The notes under the pieces: model-generated
What the model saw: the letters and a program-made list of their open reading frames with translations, nothing else
The model's database searches: none
Told to the model about the DNA's origin: nothing
Position numbers and translations under genes: made by a program
Shown: positions 1 through 11,776 of the stretch, one piece after another
Layout of the letters: each line of letters opens with the position of its first letter
Position numbering within the stretch: position 1 is the stretch's first letter
Source: Mariniblastus sp.
GTDB lineage: Bacteria > Planctomycetota > Planctomycetia > Pirellulales > Pirellulaceae
Assembly: GCA_029251085.1 (NCBI GenBank)
Contig: JAQXDZ010000046.1
Coordinates: 1-64,000, forward strand
DNA: 64,000 nucleotides
Direction of reading: 5' to 3'

Positions 1-206
1 GCAGCCATTTGATCAATGTTGGGCGTGCGAATGTATGGGTTTCCCATGTGGGATAACTCAAAATAAGCAAGTTCGTCGGACATGATAAACACGATATTCG
101 GAGGTTTGGCCTCCGTTCGGCTCGATCCGGGATGGTCGGCCACCGCAACTGCGTTTGGAATCGTTATTAATATTGTCAACAAGAAAATAACGGGACGTAA
201 TCTCAT
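1..206 (-). CDS. Sulfatase, N-terminal part (cut by window edge)
   Basis: The 68 readable residues begin with a Sec-type signal peptide ([20 protein letters not shown]). The start of a type I sulfatase fold follows, with [11 protein letters not shown] supplying the first metal-binding Asp and RTPNIDQMA matching the usual TPNIDxLA stretch. Family members are exported formylglycine enzymes that remove sulfate esters, in planctomycetes usually from algal polysaccharides. The formylglycine CxPSR motif lies beyond the left edge, so activity and substrate cannot be judged. The ATG at 206 gives the signal peptide directly, so I chose it. It is one of two sulfatases in the window; the other is at 58660. 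Confidence 0.85.
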   Translation of the reverse strand, partial: MRLRPVIFLLTILITIPNAVAVADHPGSSRTEAKPPNIVFIMSDELAYFELSHMGNPYIRTPNIDQMA

Positions 207-964
207 GATGTGATTCCAGTGGACTTTCGAAACGTAGCTATTTATTGAATGGAGATCCGGTGATTTGCCAGTGGCAGGTCGCCGGATGTTACTCGTTGAA
301 GGATGCTCGCTCGGGGAAGTAATTGCGTTTGCTTGGTTGCTTCACCATGATTGGATCCATTGCTAGATTATAAAGTAACGGAGGGGCAGCGAAGCGAGTT
401 GTCAGATTGTCGCCTAATTTTGCAGGGTTGGAAAGCGAAATTGCGGCGTGACTGGATATCTTTGTCGGTTGAGTTTAAGTCTTGGCACGGCCGGTTCGGT
501 GGTGGTCCGGCAAAGTCGGTTCCGCTCACTGGTGGCCTGCGGATTAAATTAATTTCGGCGATCAATTTCGCTGGGGGATGCGTCTTTTGAATTTGTGCCT
601 GACGAGAAATTGCAGGTACTGTTCGCCCGACCCCTTCAATCTCTCAAAGAGAGTTCAGTTCGTATCGGTTGGGAGGGTCCCGCAGTAGACCTTGTCGGTC
701 ATTGAAACATTTTGCCCCAAATAGACTTTTCTTTTAAGGCAAACCTTGCCGATGACCCCTCTATCGAGAAAAGGCTATTTGACGGAAACAGTTTTTTCTT
801 GTGTAGGTCAATTTGAAACTACGCTCCACATTCAAATTAATCTACGCCAAAGGATGGCAAACTTAAGGACAACGGAAGGTCGTTCCATACCTTTCGGCTG
901 ATTATTGATCCTGCACGGGTAGGTCAAACAGTCGCCTGAACTCCATTAATCAGGTTGTAGTCCA
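207..964. other. Intergenic region, no gene recognised
   Basis: This 758-base stretch separates the divergent sulfatase and RNase H-like gene. Short open frames on both strands around 350-590 overlap each other, lack a convincing Shine-Dalgarno sequence and resemble nothing I know. Promoters for both flanking genes presumably lie here, but I cannot place them. Confidence 0.6.
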
Positions 965-1702
965 ATGAATAGAACCGCTCCCCATTATTTGTTATTTACC
1001 GAGGCCAAATACGTATCCCAACCATCGCCCGGCGGCCGCTGGCGATTCGTTCTGGAACAGATTGGCACCGCAACCCGATTCGAAGAAGCAGATACCGAAT
1101 CGGGTATACGGGGGGAGCGGTTACAACTTCTTTCTGTGGTTCGAGGTCTCGAAGCACTTGAGCAACAGTCCCACGTTACGTTGATAACGTCGAGTAAATA
1201 CGTCGGTCGTGGAATTCGGCGGGGGATTTCCCAATGGCGTAAAAACAACTGGCAGTGGGAAAAATTCGGTACGCTCACGCTGATAAAAAACCATGACCTC
1301 TGGAAACGAATCGATCAGGCAATGGCGATTCATCAAATTAACTGTCGGATTTGGCAATTCGACCCACCACAGGTTCGAACTCAGGTGGCAAATGAGTATG
1401 ACCAGGTTGAACAAGGAGGGAATAGCGTGACCGTCGATGCGATCGGCGGCGGTCATCGTCTCGTTAATGGTGAACCGGCGGTTCGGAATGAACGTTCATC
1501 GTCGGCTTTGTTGGTTACCGATCGGGTTCACGCCGCCCAAGCCCCCCTGGCGGCGGGTAACCAACTGAAATTGAATCTTAAGCATCGTCGGAAGTACGCA
1601 AAGAAAGGCTCGCGAAAAGAGTCAAACCGAGTCGCTGAATTTCTTTCTGATCGAATTAAACCGATTGGGCAAGGACAGGCGTTTGGTTATGCCGCAGGCT
1701 GA
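965..1702 (+). CDS. RNase H-fold protein with degenerate active site
   Basis: The first 150 of 245 residues align by eye along the length of RNase HI. FTEAKYVSQPSPGG matches FTDGSCLGNPGPGG, RLQLLSVVRGLEAL matches RMELMAAIVALEAL, VTLITSSKYVGRGI matches VILSTDSQYVRQGI, and KNHDLWKRIDQAM matches KNVDLWQRLDAAL. At three of the four catalytic carboxylates of the E. coli enzyme the residue differs: D10 is Glu13, E48 is Gln54 and D70 is Ser76. Only D134 (Asp146) seems kept. Cleavage of RNA in RNA-DNA hybrids is therefore doubtful, and a nucleic-acid-binding or structural role is possible. The C-terminal 95 residues are basic and low in recognisable features. It lies upstream of glgB with a 158-base gap. 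The fold call is firm; the function is unknown. Confidence 0.75.
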   Translation: MNRTAPHYLLFTEAKYVSQPSPGGRWRFVLEQIGTATRFEEADTESGIRGERLQLLSVVRGLEALEQQSHVTLITSSKYVGRGIRRGISQWRKNNWQWEKFGTLTLIKNHDLWKRIDQAMAIHQINCRIWQFDPPQVRTQVANEYDQVEQGGNSVTVDAIGGGHRLVNGEPAVRNERSSSALLVTDRVHAAQAPLAAGNQLKLNLKHRRKYAKKGSRKESNRVAEFLSDRIKPIGQGQAFGYAAG

Positions 1703-1860
1703 TTTCGATGTTAAATCCTAGCTGGTTCCACTGTATATTCTTGGCCACTAAGGTAAACTTTTCTACTCATGCCGCGTAATTCAATTCAGGGCTTTCGTAT
1801 TTAGCGTTCCTGGGGCGATGTTTGCAATACACGGTTTCCAATCATGGATTGCAGGATAAA

Positions 1861-4092
1861 ATGAGTCGAGAAGCGTTGACGGTTGGGGGTAGTTCTAAAT
1901 TCCATCTGTTAAGTTTAGGAAAAGAAAGCCAGCCTCATAAGCTATTGGGGCCGCATCTCTCGAATGATTCGGGGGCGGAAGGAACAACACTGGTCCGGGC
2001 TTATTTTCCAAAAGCTGAGTGCGTTTGGTTACTAGACTGCGGTGAAGAAATTTCACAACCGATGATACGGGTCAACGAATTAGGTGTGTTTGAAACAGAG
2101 TGCGATTCCGAGATTTTCGGAACGGCAGCGGGTAAATATAAATATCGATATCTTCAGGACGGCGTCGTTATGACGGAGTATGATCCTTACGCATTTCCTC
2201 CGCTCTTGAGTGACGAGGATTTGTATCTGTTTAATGAAGGTAACCAGTTTCAAATTTATGAGAAGCTTGGTTCACATCTTCGCGAGGTAGACGGCGTCGC
2301 AGGCGTAAATTTTGCGGTATGGGCACCGGATGCACAGGCGATCAGCGTCGTAGGCGATTTCAATGGCTGGGACGGTTGTCGGCACCAGATGAGGAAACGA
2401 ATTCCGAGTGGTGTTTGGGAATTGTTTATTCCAAATTTGGCTATCGGCGAGAAATACAAATATCGTGTTGTTGATTGCAATGGGCTGGAGTGCGAAAAGA
2501 CAGATCCATTTGGTTTTGCCAGCGAATTGCCGCCAAGAACCGCGTCGGTTGTTGCAAATCTAGAAGACTACCACTGGAACGACGGTGACTGGATAGCGAA
2601 GCGTGAGTCGATCGACAACCAGGATCACGCTATTTCAGTTTACGAATTTCACCTGGGAAGCTGGCGGACGGACCCAGCCAAGCCGAATGGTTGGATGAAT
2701 TACCGCGACATCGCCCACCAAATTGTGGATTACTGCAAGCAACTGAATTTTACTCACATCGAATTGATGCCCATTTCAGAGCATCCTTACACTGGCAGTT
2801 GGGGCTATCAAACGGTCGGGTATTTTGCCTGTACAAGTCGTTACGGTACTCCAGAAGACTTCATGTATTTCGTGGATTATTGCCATCAGAATGAGATTGG
2901 CGTGATCATCGACTGGGTCCCGGCTCATTTTCCAAAAGACGCTCATGGGCTAGCTCGGTTCGACGGAACCGCGTTGTATGAACACGCCGATCCAAGGCAG
3001 GGAGAGCATCCGGATTGGAATACATTAATATTCAATTACGATCGAAACGAAGTTCGAAATTTCCTCGTGGCCAATGCTCTGTTTTGGCTCAAAAAATATC
3101 ACATTGATGGACTGCGGGTGGATGCCGTCGCCTCGATGTTGTACCTCGATTACAGTCGTGAAGATGGAGAATGGATACCCAATAAATACGGTGGTCGCGA
3201 AAACCTTGGTGCGATTGAATTCATCAAGAAAATGAATGATCAAGTGCACCAAGCGTTCCCCGGAGTCTTAACGATCGCAGAGGAGTCGACGTCTTGGGGC
3301 GGAGTGTCCCGCCCGACGTACGCAGGTGGTCTCGGGTTCAGCCTCAAGTGGAACATGGGGTGGATGAATGATTCGCTTCACTATTTTCATAAAGATCCTG
3401 TTCACCGAAAATACCATCACGACGAACTCACCTTCAGTTTGATGTACGCTTTCACAGAAAATTTCATGCTTCCTTTTTCACATGACGAGGTCGTCCATGG
3501 AAAAGGAGCATTGATTGACCAAATGCCAGGAGATCACTGGCAGAAATTTGCGAATCTTAGATTGCTTTATTCGTACATGTGGACGCATCCCGGTAAAAAA
3601 CTAATCTTCATGGGAAATGAAATTGGCCAATGGAGTGAGTGGAATTGCGATGGGACTCTCGATTGGAGTTTATGTGAGCACGACATGCACGTTGGGTTGC
3701 AGAAATTGGTTGGCGACTTGAACCGAATGTACAGGGAAGAAAGTTCCTTGCATGAGCAGGATTTTGAATCGGGCGGATTCGAGTGGATTGATGGCTTAAA
3801 TCGAGAAGCGAGTGTGGTTGGATACCTTCGGAGAGCGAAGGATAGCAACGACTTTGTTGTGGTCTGCAATAACTTCACGCCTGCCGTGCATCGCAATTAT
3901 CGATTGGGTGTACCTGAGCGAGGACGGTACCTTGAAGTTTTCAATAGTGATTCGTCGTATTACGGCGGCTCGAACGTTGGCAATGGGATGGGGTTGTACG
4001 CAGAGTGTATTGAAGCCCAGGGACGGCCTTATTCTGTGAACCTGTCAGTCCCACCTCTCGGATCGATTGTGCTGAAAAAGGTAGGTGAATAA
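1861..4092 (+). CDS. glgB: 1,4-alpha-glucan branching enzyme
   Basis: This enzyme makes alpha-1,6 branches in glycogen by cutting an alpha-1,4 chain and transferring it. The 743-residue protein has the standard plan: an N-terminal beta module (about 20-115), a CBM48 module (about 125-225, VNFAVWAPDAQAISVVGDFNGW), a GH13 barrel and a C-terminal beta domain. The catalytic residues are visible as Asp421 (DGLRVDAV), Glu474 (TIAEES) and Asp542 (SHDEVVHGK). They sit about 16 residues later than in the 728-residue E. coli enzyme, which fits. I chose the ATG at 1861 because AGGA precedes it by 6 bases; an in-frame TTG at 1822 would add 13 residues. No other glycogen genes are adjacent. A terminator hairpin follows immediately. 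Confidence 0.97.
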   Translation: MSREALTVGGSSKFHLLSLGKESQPHKLLGPHLSNDSGAEGTTLVRAYFPKAECVWLLDCGEEISQPMIRVNELGVFETECDSEIFGTAAGKYKYRYLQDGVVMTEYDPYAFPPLLSDEDLYLFNEGNQFQIYEKLGSHLREVDGVAGVNFAVWAPDAQAISVVGDFNGWDGCRHQMRKRIPSGVWELFIPNLAIGEKYKYRVVDCNGLECEKTDPFGFASELPPRTASVVANLEDYHWNDGDWIAKRESIDNQDHAISVYEFHLGSWRTDPAKPNGWMNYRDIAHQIVDYCKQLNFTHIELMPISEHPYTGSWGYQTVGYFACTSRYGTPEDFMYFVDYCHQNEIGVIIDWVPAHFPKDAHGLARFDGTALYEHADPRQGEHPDWNTLIFNYDRNEVRNFLVANALFWLKKYHIDGLRVDAVASMLYLDYSREDGEWIPNKYGGRENLGAIEFIKKMNDQVHQAFPGVLTIAEESTSWGGVSRPTYAGGLGFSLKWNMGWMNDSLHYFHKDPVHRKYHHDELTFSLMYAFTENFMLPFSHDEVVHGKGALIDQMPGDHWQKFANLRLLYSYMWTHPGKKLIFMGNEIGQWSEWNCDGTLDWSLCEHDMHVGLQKLVGDLNRMYREESSLHEQDFESGGFEWIDGLNREASVVGYLRRAKDSNDFVVVCNNFTPAVHRNYRLGVPERGRYLEVFNSDSSYYGGSNVGNGMGLYAECIEAQGRPYSVNLSVPPLGSIVLKKVGE

Positions 4093-4138
4093 CAGGGGTT
4101 CCTGTCGGAGCTGCCCGAGCTAGGGCTCCTGCTTTTTT
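4093..4138 (+). terminator. Rho-independent terminator of glgB
   Basis: CAGGGGTTC (4093-4101) pairs with GGGCTCCTG (4123-4131), allowing G-U pairs. A smaller AGCT/AGCT stem can form inside. A run of six T follows at 4133-4138, directly after the glgB stop. Confidence 0.7.
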
Positions 4139-4184
4139 GAGTATTGTGTGCGGTTAATCAAGCGGGCTTAAAGGTGGGCCGAGC

Positions 4185-5357
4185 ATGGAAATCAAGAATC
4201 AATTTGTACATCACGACTACGCGAGTAAACCTTCCGCTGAGTTTTACGAATTGCTGACGCCAAAACTCGCAGACTTTTCGAGTGCAGTTGATACTGCGGA
4301 GAGTTTATCGGCAGCACGTCAGCAATTTTCAAACTCGGGTATAGAGCGGATTATTCTTGTACACGGAACGATGGTCGGAACCGATTCACTTGGTTGGTAC
4401 AGTCATTGGGAACGAGGTGTCCCTTGGTTGAGCAGGAAGCTGAAGCTGGGCTACAAACAGCTAGTGGACACGCTTTCGGGAGATCGCGGCAATTACGATG
4501 AAAGGTTCGCTTTAGCATTTCAAAAGGGGATGAACGGAACCGACCCGAGAGAATCGATATCGGTTGATCGGCTCGATTGGACCGGTGAAAATCATCACCT
4601 CGGGCGGGCCGATGCGGCGGTCAAGCTGTGCCATCTGCTTCTGGACAGCCACGAGGCAGACGAGCGATTGATGCTTTGGGGCCACAGTCACGCGGGAAAC
4701 GTGTTCGCGATTGCGACCCAGTTACTTCAGGCTTCCACTACAGGAAATCGCCGGTTACTTTCACGGTTCTTTCACACGACGTCTTTCTTCCATGATTCCA
4801 CCGGACGCATTGATATTGCTCGTTGGCGTCGATTACAGGAACGACTCTCCGAATATTCAGAGCGGTCGGAAGTGTTTTCTCCTGTTGAAATCATCACCTT
4901 CGGAACACCGCTCCGGTATGGTTGGCCAAAGTCACAGGAAGGCCGGCTGCAACATTTCGTGAATCATGCACCGCAAGATCCCAATCAGCTTTTCAGGGGG
5001 CAGTGGCCGACAAATTCCAAACAGTGGATCCGCGCGATGAAAGGTGAGGACGGGGATTTTATCCAATTGGCATTCATTGCGGGGTCGGATTTCCCGCCCG
5101 CATATTGGAGTCGAAGTGCATATCGGGCGAATCGCTGGTTAAACCGGTTGTTTGAACACAATTTTCGAAACAGTAACCGACTCGCAAATCTTAAAAAGGC
5201 ACTACGTGTTTCCCAACAGGGGCATGCAACGCTGGTCGATTATGCAAGTGTGGATTCGCGGGCGCGCGAATGTTGCGGGCATTCGGTCTACACTGACACG
5301 CGGTGGTTGGCGTTTCATGCCAATCGGATTGCGGGTCGAATCAAAAACTCGCGGTGA
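4185..5357 (+). CDS. Alpha/beta hydrolase (lipase-like), function unknown
   Basis: This 390-residue protein has no signal peptide, so it is probably cytoplasmic. RIILVHGTMVGTDSLGW (about 55-71) looks like the first core strand and oxyanion loop of an alpha/beta hydrolase. LMLWGHSHAGN holds a GxSxG nucleophile elbow with Ser168. EIITFGTPLRYGW, about 80 residues later, resembles the strand after the elbow in lipases. Candidate acid and histidine residues are in NHAPQDPN and in the C-terminal GHATLVDYAS or CGHSVYTD segments, but I cannot assign them. AAAGGTGGG lies about 8 bases before the ATG. It stands alone between glgB and the convergent purQ. The fold is likely; the substrate is unknown. 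Confidence 0.7.
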   Translation: MEIKNQFVHHDYASKPSAEFYELLTPKLADFSSAVDTAESLSAARQQFSNSGIERIILVHGTMVGTDSLGWYSHWERGVPWLSRKLKLGYKQLVDTLSGDRGNYDERFALAFQKGMNGTDPRESISVDRLDWTGENHHLGRADAAVKLCHLLLDSHEADERLMLWGHSHAGNVFAIATQLLQASTTGNRRLLSRFFHTTSFFHDSTGRIDIARWRRLQERLSEYSERSEVFSPVEIITFGTPLRYGWPKSQEGRLQHFVNHAPQDPNQLFRGQWPTNSKQWIRAMKGEDGDFIQLAFIAGSDFPPAYWSRSAYRANRWLNRLFEHNFRNSNRLANLKKALRVSQQGHATLVDYASVDSRARECCGHSVYTDTRWLAFHANRIAGRIKNSR

Positions 5358-5423
5358 GTGACTGATCAAGAGGTTGGTTAAGAGGCGAGGCCGGTTGAAA
5401 TTAGAACTGGCCGCAATTTATTT

Positions 5424-6203
5424 TTAGTCATTAAAGAAACTGACTGCGTTTTGGAAAAGCGCCAATCCGTCGCCTGCCGCTGTGTTTCCCTCGCGAGTCC
5501 ATCGTGGATGATGCGTCGGGTCGATGAACCTTTCTGGGTGTGGCATCAGTCCAAAAATCCGGCCAGTTGTGTCGCAGACGCCTGCAACATTAGCGGTCGA
5601 ACCATTGGGGTTGTGAGGATAGACCACGTCGTCATCACTTCCATTGGCGAGGCAATAACTCAAGGCTAGTTGATGATTACCTTTTAATTGACTGAGAACT
5701 TGTTCGTTGCGTGGAACAAATTTTCCTTCGGCATGCGCGATTGGCAGGTACATTTGCTCGATGTCTTTGAGGAAAACGCACTTCTCATTGTCAGTTTTAA
5801 GGTTTACCCAGGAGTCTACAAACCTGCCGCTATCGTTCCAGGTGAGCGTTGCTGGCAAGCCTTGGTCGTCTGAGGGGAGCAGAAATCCAGATTTGATCAG
5901 TATTTGAAAGCCATTGCAGATTCCAAGAATTAATTTTCCTGACGCATGGAATTCCGCGAGCACGTCGGCAAGGCGGGACTGCATTTGGCTGGCGAGAATT
6001 CTGCCTGCAGCGATGTCGTCACCGTAGCTAAACCCACCTGGAAGACAGAGGATTTGATAATCTCTGACCATGTCCGGGGACTCAATCAATTGGTTAATGT
6101 GGACAAAACTAGAAATCCCACCCGCTAAATTAAAAGCGTAACCAGTTTCTTGATCGCAATTAGTTCCGGGAGCTCGCAGGATAAGTACGTTCGGTTGAGG
6201 CAT
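5424..6203 (-). CDS. purQ: FGAM synthase, glutaminase subunit PurQ
   Basis: PurQ is a class I glutamine amidotransferase. It releases ammonia from glutamine for PurL in step 4 of de novo purine synthesis, turning FGAR into FGAM. The 259 residues show the family pattern: VLILRAPGTNCDQET at the N-terminus, the nucleophile Cys96 in LGICNGFQIL, and His222 and Glu224 in PHPERF. Length is near the usual 220-260. It lies 70 bases downstream of purL on the same strand, so the two are probably co-transcribed. No Shine-Dalgarno sequence is evident, but the ATG gives the canonical N-terminus. Confidence 0.97.
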   Translation of the reverse strand: MPQPNVLILRAPGTNCDQETGYAFNLAGGISSFVHINQLIESPDMVRDYQILCLPGGFSYGDDIAAGRILASQMQSRLADVLAEFHASGKLILGICNGFQILIKSGFLLPSDDQGLPATLTWNDSGRFVDSWVNLKTDNEKCVFLKDIEQMYLPIAHAEGKFVPRNEQVLSQLKGNHQLALSYCLANGSDDDVVYPHNPNGSTANVAGVCDTTGRIFGLMPHPERFIDPTHHPRWTREGNTAAGDGLALFQNAVSFFND

Positions 6204-6273
6204 GGCGAAATCGCAAAGGGTTAAATGATTATCGTTTGAAAAATGAATGATGGGCGGGGTAACGTCGGTCCGG

Positions 6274-9200
6274 TTATTTCCAGTCGAGTGTTCCTAGCCA
6301 GGCATTCTTAAGTGTTACCAAATCGCTCTGGATAACAGTATTGTCGCCAACTTCAATGGTCAGCAGTGGATCCGAAATCACTGTTCCAAGCGGTTGGACA
6401 TCGATGTCTCCCATGGTGGATTTAAATTGCTCGACATTCTCCGGCGTGATTTCAACCACAAACCGTGTATTGGATTCAGAGAATAGCAACGCTGCGGTAG
6501 CAAAGCTAAGCTCAATATTTGAATCTGGATCGCTTGGAAGAATTTCGATTCCGACTTCGTTGGTGGTGATTTCGGCGCCGAGTCCACCGGCGAAGGCCAT
6601 TTCTGCAACGGCGACCGCGAGTCCACCTTCGCTCATGTCGTGGCAACTCCGCACTAAACCTTTTCGGATAGCATCGTGCAGATGAATGAATGTTTGTTTT
6701 GATCGCTCCGGATCAACGGTGGGAACTTTGCCTCCCGACAGTTCGTTCACGAGGTTCCAGTGTGAACCACCGAGGTGGTCGCCGGTGACACCGATTTGAA
6801 ACAGAACGTTGCCTGCCGTTTTCAGATCCATGGTCACACAGTTGGCAACGTCGGGGACTTGGCCCATGGCGCTGATCAAGAGAGTCGATGGGATTGAGAT
6901 TGTTTGCCGGCTACCTTTGTCGTCGGTATAGCTAAATTCGTTGTGAAGACTGTCTTTGCCGCTGATGAAAGGAGTTTGCAGAACTACAGAAAGATCTTGA
7001 CAGGCGATCGCGGCGCGGACGAGTGAGCCGAGCGTCTCGGGTCGATCAGTGTAGCCCCAGCAGAAGTTGTCGAGGATTGCGATTCGAGTCGGGTCGGCAC
7101 CCACGGAAACGCAATTTCGGATCGCCTCGTCGATCGCGCTGGTGGCCATGTGGTATGTATCGAGGTCACCGTACAGTGGGTTCATACCACAGGAAACAGC
7201 CAATCCGCGTCTTGAATCGAGCACGGGGCGAACAACGGCGGCATCACCAGGACCGTCATTTTGAATGCCAACCAGTGGTTTAATAACGCTACCGCCCTGA
7301 ACTTCGTGGTCGTACTGTCGAATAATCCAGTGTTTGCTGGCCACGTTGGGAGATGCGAGGATCTTGCAAAGATCGGTTGTCCACTCATCGGTAGCTTTGA
7401 ATTCAAAGGACGGAAGATCGCTAGATGGAGCAGGTGAATAAGTCGCCTCGCGGATAATCGGAGGTCGACCGTCATGAAGCATGCTCATCGAAACATCGCC
7501 AACGATTTCGTCACCATACTTAAGTACTAATTGTCCGGTCGGCTTGAATTGTCCGATCACCGTTGCTTCTACCGATTCGGAAGCGCAAAGTGCTTCGAAC
7601 TGCTCCCAGTTGGATTCGGGGATAGCGAAGACCATCCGTTCTTGAGCTTCAGAAATCCAAATTTCTGTGTAGGATAAACCGTCGTATTTAAGAGGAACTC
7701 GATCGAGCCAAACTTCAGCGCCAAGTTCTTCGCCCATTTCCCCAACAGCACTGGAGTAGCCACCTGCTCCGCAATCGGTAACGGAAGAATAGAGCTCCCG
7801 ATCGCGTGCAATCAGCAGCACGTCCATGAGCATTTTCTCGGTAATTGCGTTTCCGATTTGTACGGCTCCACCCGACGTGATGTCGCTAGATTCCGTCAAT
7901 TCAGCAGAGCTAAAGGTTGCACCGTGGATACCATCCCGTCCGGTTTTGCCACCAATGGAGACAATCAAGTCGTTGGGTTGGACTTCTTTAAATGATTTTT
8001 CTTTTGGTATCAGACCGACATTGCCGCAAAAGACGAGTGGATTGCCCACGTAACGTTCATCAAAGAATACAGCGCCGTTGACGGTTGGAATTCCCATTCG
8101 GTTGCCATAATCACGCACGCCGGAGACGACACCTTTCATAATTCGGCGGGGATGCATCACCCCGGGAGGAAGTTCTTCGTAAGGTGTATCCGGAGACGCA
8201 AAGCAAAAAACGTCTGTGTTGCAAATTGGCTTGGCACCTAATCCTGTACCGAGGGTGTCGCGGATGACACCACCGATTCCGGTATTCGCGCCGCCGTACG
8301 GTTCGAGAGCGGAAGGGCGATTGTGGGTTTCTACTTTGAATGCGATGTTGTAACTGTCGTCAAATTCAACGATGCCCGCATTGTCCTTGAATACGCTGAC
8401 ACACCAGTCACTCTCACCTAAATCTGCGCGAATCTGCATCGTGGCAGAAAAAATGGTTTCTTTGAGCATGTTCTCGAATTGACGTTCTCCATTCTCGTCT
8501 CGATAAGAGATACGTCCAGCCAGTGTTTTGTGGCTGCAATGTTCGCTCCAAGTTTGGGCAATGGACTCAAGTTCGATATCGGTGGGAGCCCGACCAAGTG
8601 TTTCAAAATGATCTCGAATGGTGTGCATCTCGATCAGCGAAAGACTGAGCGTCCAATCCTGACTGATTTTCATAAGCGCTTCATCGGGAAGATCCGTCAG
8701 TGGAATGTCTCGTTTTGAAAACTCGTAAGCTTGACCGAGTTGTAGTTCATCGAGTTCGAGTTTGCCGACGACAATCATTTCAATTGAATCGTTGCACAAA
8801 ATTTTCCCGTGCAGCAGGTTTTGGTCAGTCTCGGATAGAGCGGATGTCCAGAATTTCTTGAAGGTGCGGACGACATCGACAGGAAATCCAAGGTGCCTCA
8901 TCGCCATCAGAGCGCTTTCCGCCTGAGGGTCGGTGACCCCGGGAAGCGGAAGCACGTGGAGTAGATTCGGTAGTTTGCCCATCGGTTGTGATAGCGACTC
9001 AGCTCCAACCAGTGCGAACTCACAACGCTCGACAACCGGTTCGACGAGCAATTCAGATGTCAAACGAGCCAAGTCCTCGTGAGTTAGCGAGCCCTGAATG
9101 AGAAACCCGTGGGCGGCTATCACTTCAAGGGACTCATCGACCCGCAGATCCCTCGCGTTGTCGAGTACCTCGGCGGAGAGACGGTTCGGTTGGCCGGCGA

Positions 9201-9300
9201 CCGGAAATATATCGACCTGCCACAGCGTGGTCGTCCCCTGGTTTTGAGTTGTCGGGGAATCATCGGATGAAGTTGTGGTATTCGTCACGCTATCGACCAT
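6274..9300 (-). CDS. purL: FGAM synthase PurL with fused PurS-like N-terminus
   Basis: PurL is the ATP-dependent synthetase half of FGAM synthase. At 1008 residues it lies between the small bacterial PurL (about 740) and the single-chain enzyme of E. coli (about 1300). The catalytic part starts near residue 225 and has FETLGRAPTDIELE, TWSEHCSHKTLAGR, the ATP-site stretch KVETHNRPSALEPYGGANTG and GGKTGRDGIHGAT. The first 220 residues contain two segments that look like tandem PurS-type ferredoxin-like units (VDIFPVAGQPNRLSAEVLDN and LLHVLPLPGVTDPQAESALM). The docking subunit is thus probably built in. The glutaminase is separate and directly downstream (purQ). Residues 1-25 are Thr/Ser-rich and may be a disordered lead-in. 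Confidence 0.95.
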   Translation of the reverse strand: MVDSVTNTTTSSDDSPTTQNQGTTTLWQVDIFPVAGQPNRLSAEVLDNARDLRVDESLEVIAAHGFLIQGSLTHEDLARLTSELLVEPVVERCEFALVGAESLSQPMGKLPNLLHVLPLPGVTDPQAESALMAMRHLGFPVDVVRTFKKFWTSALSETDQNLLHGKILCNDSIEMIVVGKLELDELQLGQAYEFSKRDIPLTDLPDEALMKISQDWTLSLSLIEMHTIRDHFETLGRAPTDIELESIAQTWSEHCSHKTLAGRISYRDENGERQFENMLKETIFSATMQIRADLGESDWCVSVFKDNAGIVEFDDSYNIAFKVETHNRPSALEPYGGANTGIGGVIRDTLGTGLGAKPICNTDVFCFASPDTPYEELPPGVMHPRRIMKGVVSGVRDYGNRMGIPTVNGAVFFDERYVGNPLVFCGNVGLIPKEKSFKEVQPNDLIVSIGGKTGRDGIHGATFSSAELTESSDITSGGAVQIGNAITEKMLMDVLLIARDRELYSSVTDCGAGGYSSAVGEMGEELGAEVWLDRVPLKYDGLSYTEIWISEAQERMVFAIPESNWEQFEALCASESVEATVIGQFKPTGQLVLKYGDEIVGDVSMSMLHDGRPPIIREATYSPAPSSDLPSFEFKATDEWTTDLCKILASPNVASKHWIIRQYDHEVQGGSVIKPLVGIQNDGPGDAAVVRPVLDSRRGLAVSCGMNPLYGDLDTYHMATSAIDEAIRNCVSVGADPTRIAILDNFCWGYTDRPETLGSLVRAAIACQDLSVVLQTPFISGKDSLHNEFSYTDDKGSRQTISIPSTLLISAMGQVPDVANCVTMDLKTAGNVLFQIGVTGDHLGGSHWNLVNELSGGKVPTVDPERSKQTFIHLHDAIRKGLVRSCHDMSEGGLAVAVAEMAFAGGLGAEITTNEVGIEILPSDPDSNIELSFATAALLFSESNTRFVVEITPENVEQFKSTMGDIDVQPLGTVISDPLLTIEVGDNTVIQSDLVTLKNAWLGTLDWK

Positions 9301-9757
9301 TTTGAAAGAACTGAGGACTTTCAGCGGGCATTGCCCGCACAGATTAATCCCAATTCTATCTTAGAGAGCGTTTGCTGACAGGGGTTCTCTGATTTTACTA
9401 TCTATGCGTTTGAGGCTGAAAGTTTCAGAGTGAACTCGCTGATCGACCGATTGTCCGCACCCAGATATAGTAGGAAATCAGTGAGTTTTATGAAGGGCAT
9501 CGAAGGGGTATGTTCATTCCGTTGCGAGAATGCCGCATTTGGGAAGAGTGCCTCACGGTAGCGATGCTTTCGAAGTGGCTTCCTTGAGCCGCAGGGATAC
9601 CAGAAGACGGATTTTACGGCAGTGAAAGTTTTTGGGCTCGCCAAGATTTTTTGGAACCAAGCAGCCAAAAAAAACGCCCACCTTGGCAGGTGAGCGTTTG
9701 TAGTTTCCGCAACCTATTGGGAGAGGACTCGCGTTGAGTCAAATCCAAATTAAGTGT
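9301..9757. other. Gap between rpsA and purL
   Basis: Apart from the rpsA terminator at 9667-9698, I see nothing supportable. A minus-strand open frame at 9402-9668 runs up to the terminator, has no Shine-Dalgarno sequence and has an unconvincing composition. The stretch probably contains the purL promoter. Confidence 0.55.
9667..9698 (-). terminator. Rho-independent terminator of rpsA
   Basis: Read on the minus strand, AACGCTCACC (9698-9689), a six-base loop and GGTGGGCGTT (9682-9673) form a 10-pair stem with one G-U pair. U residues follow (A-run 9667-9674 on the plus strand). The wobble pair shows the minus strand is the functional one. Confidence 0.85.

Positions 9758-11776
<2,019 letters not shown>

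Noticed and set aside
351..590. Open frames on both strands upstream of the RNase H-like gene
   Set aside because: They overlap each other, have no ribosome-binding site and their translations resemble no known protein.
9402..9668. Minus-strand 88-codon frame after rpsA
   Set aside because: It has no Shine-Dalgarno sequence, its composition is unconvincing, and it begins at the rpsA terminator hairpin.
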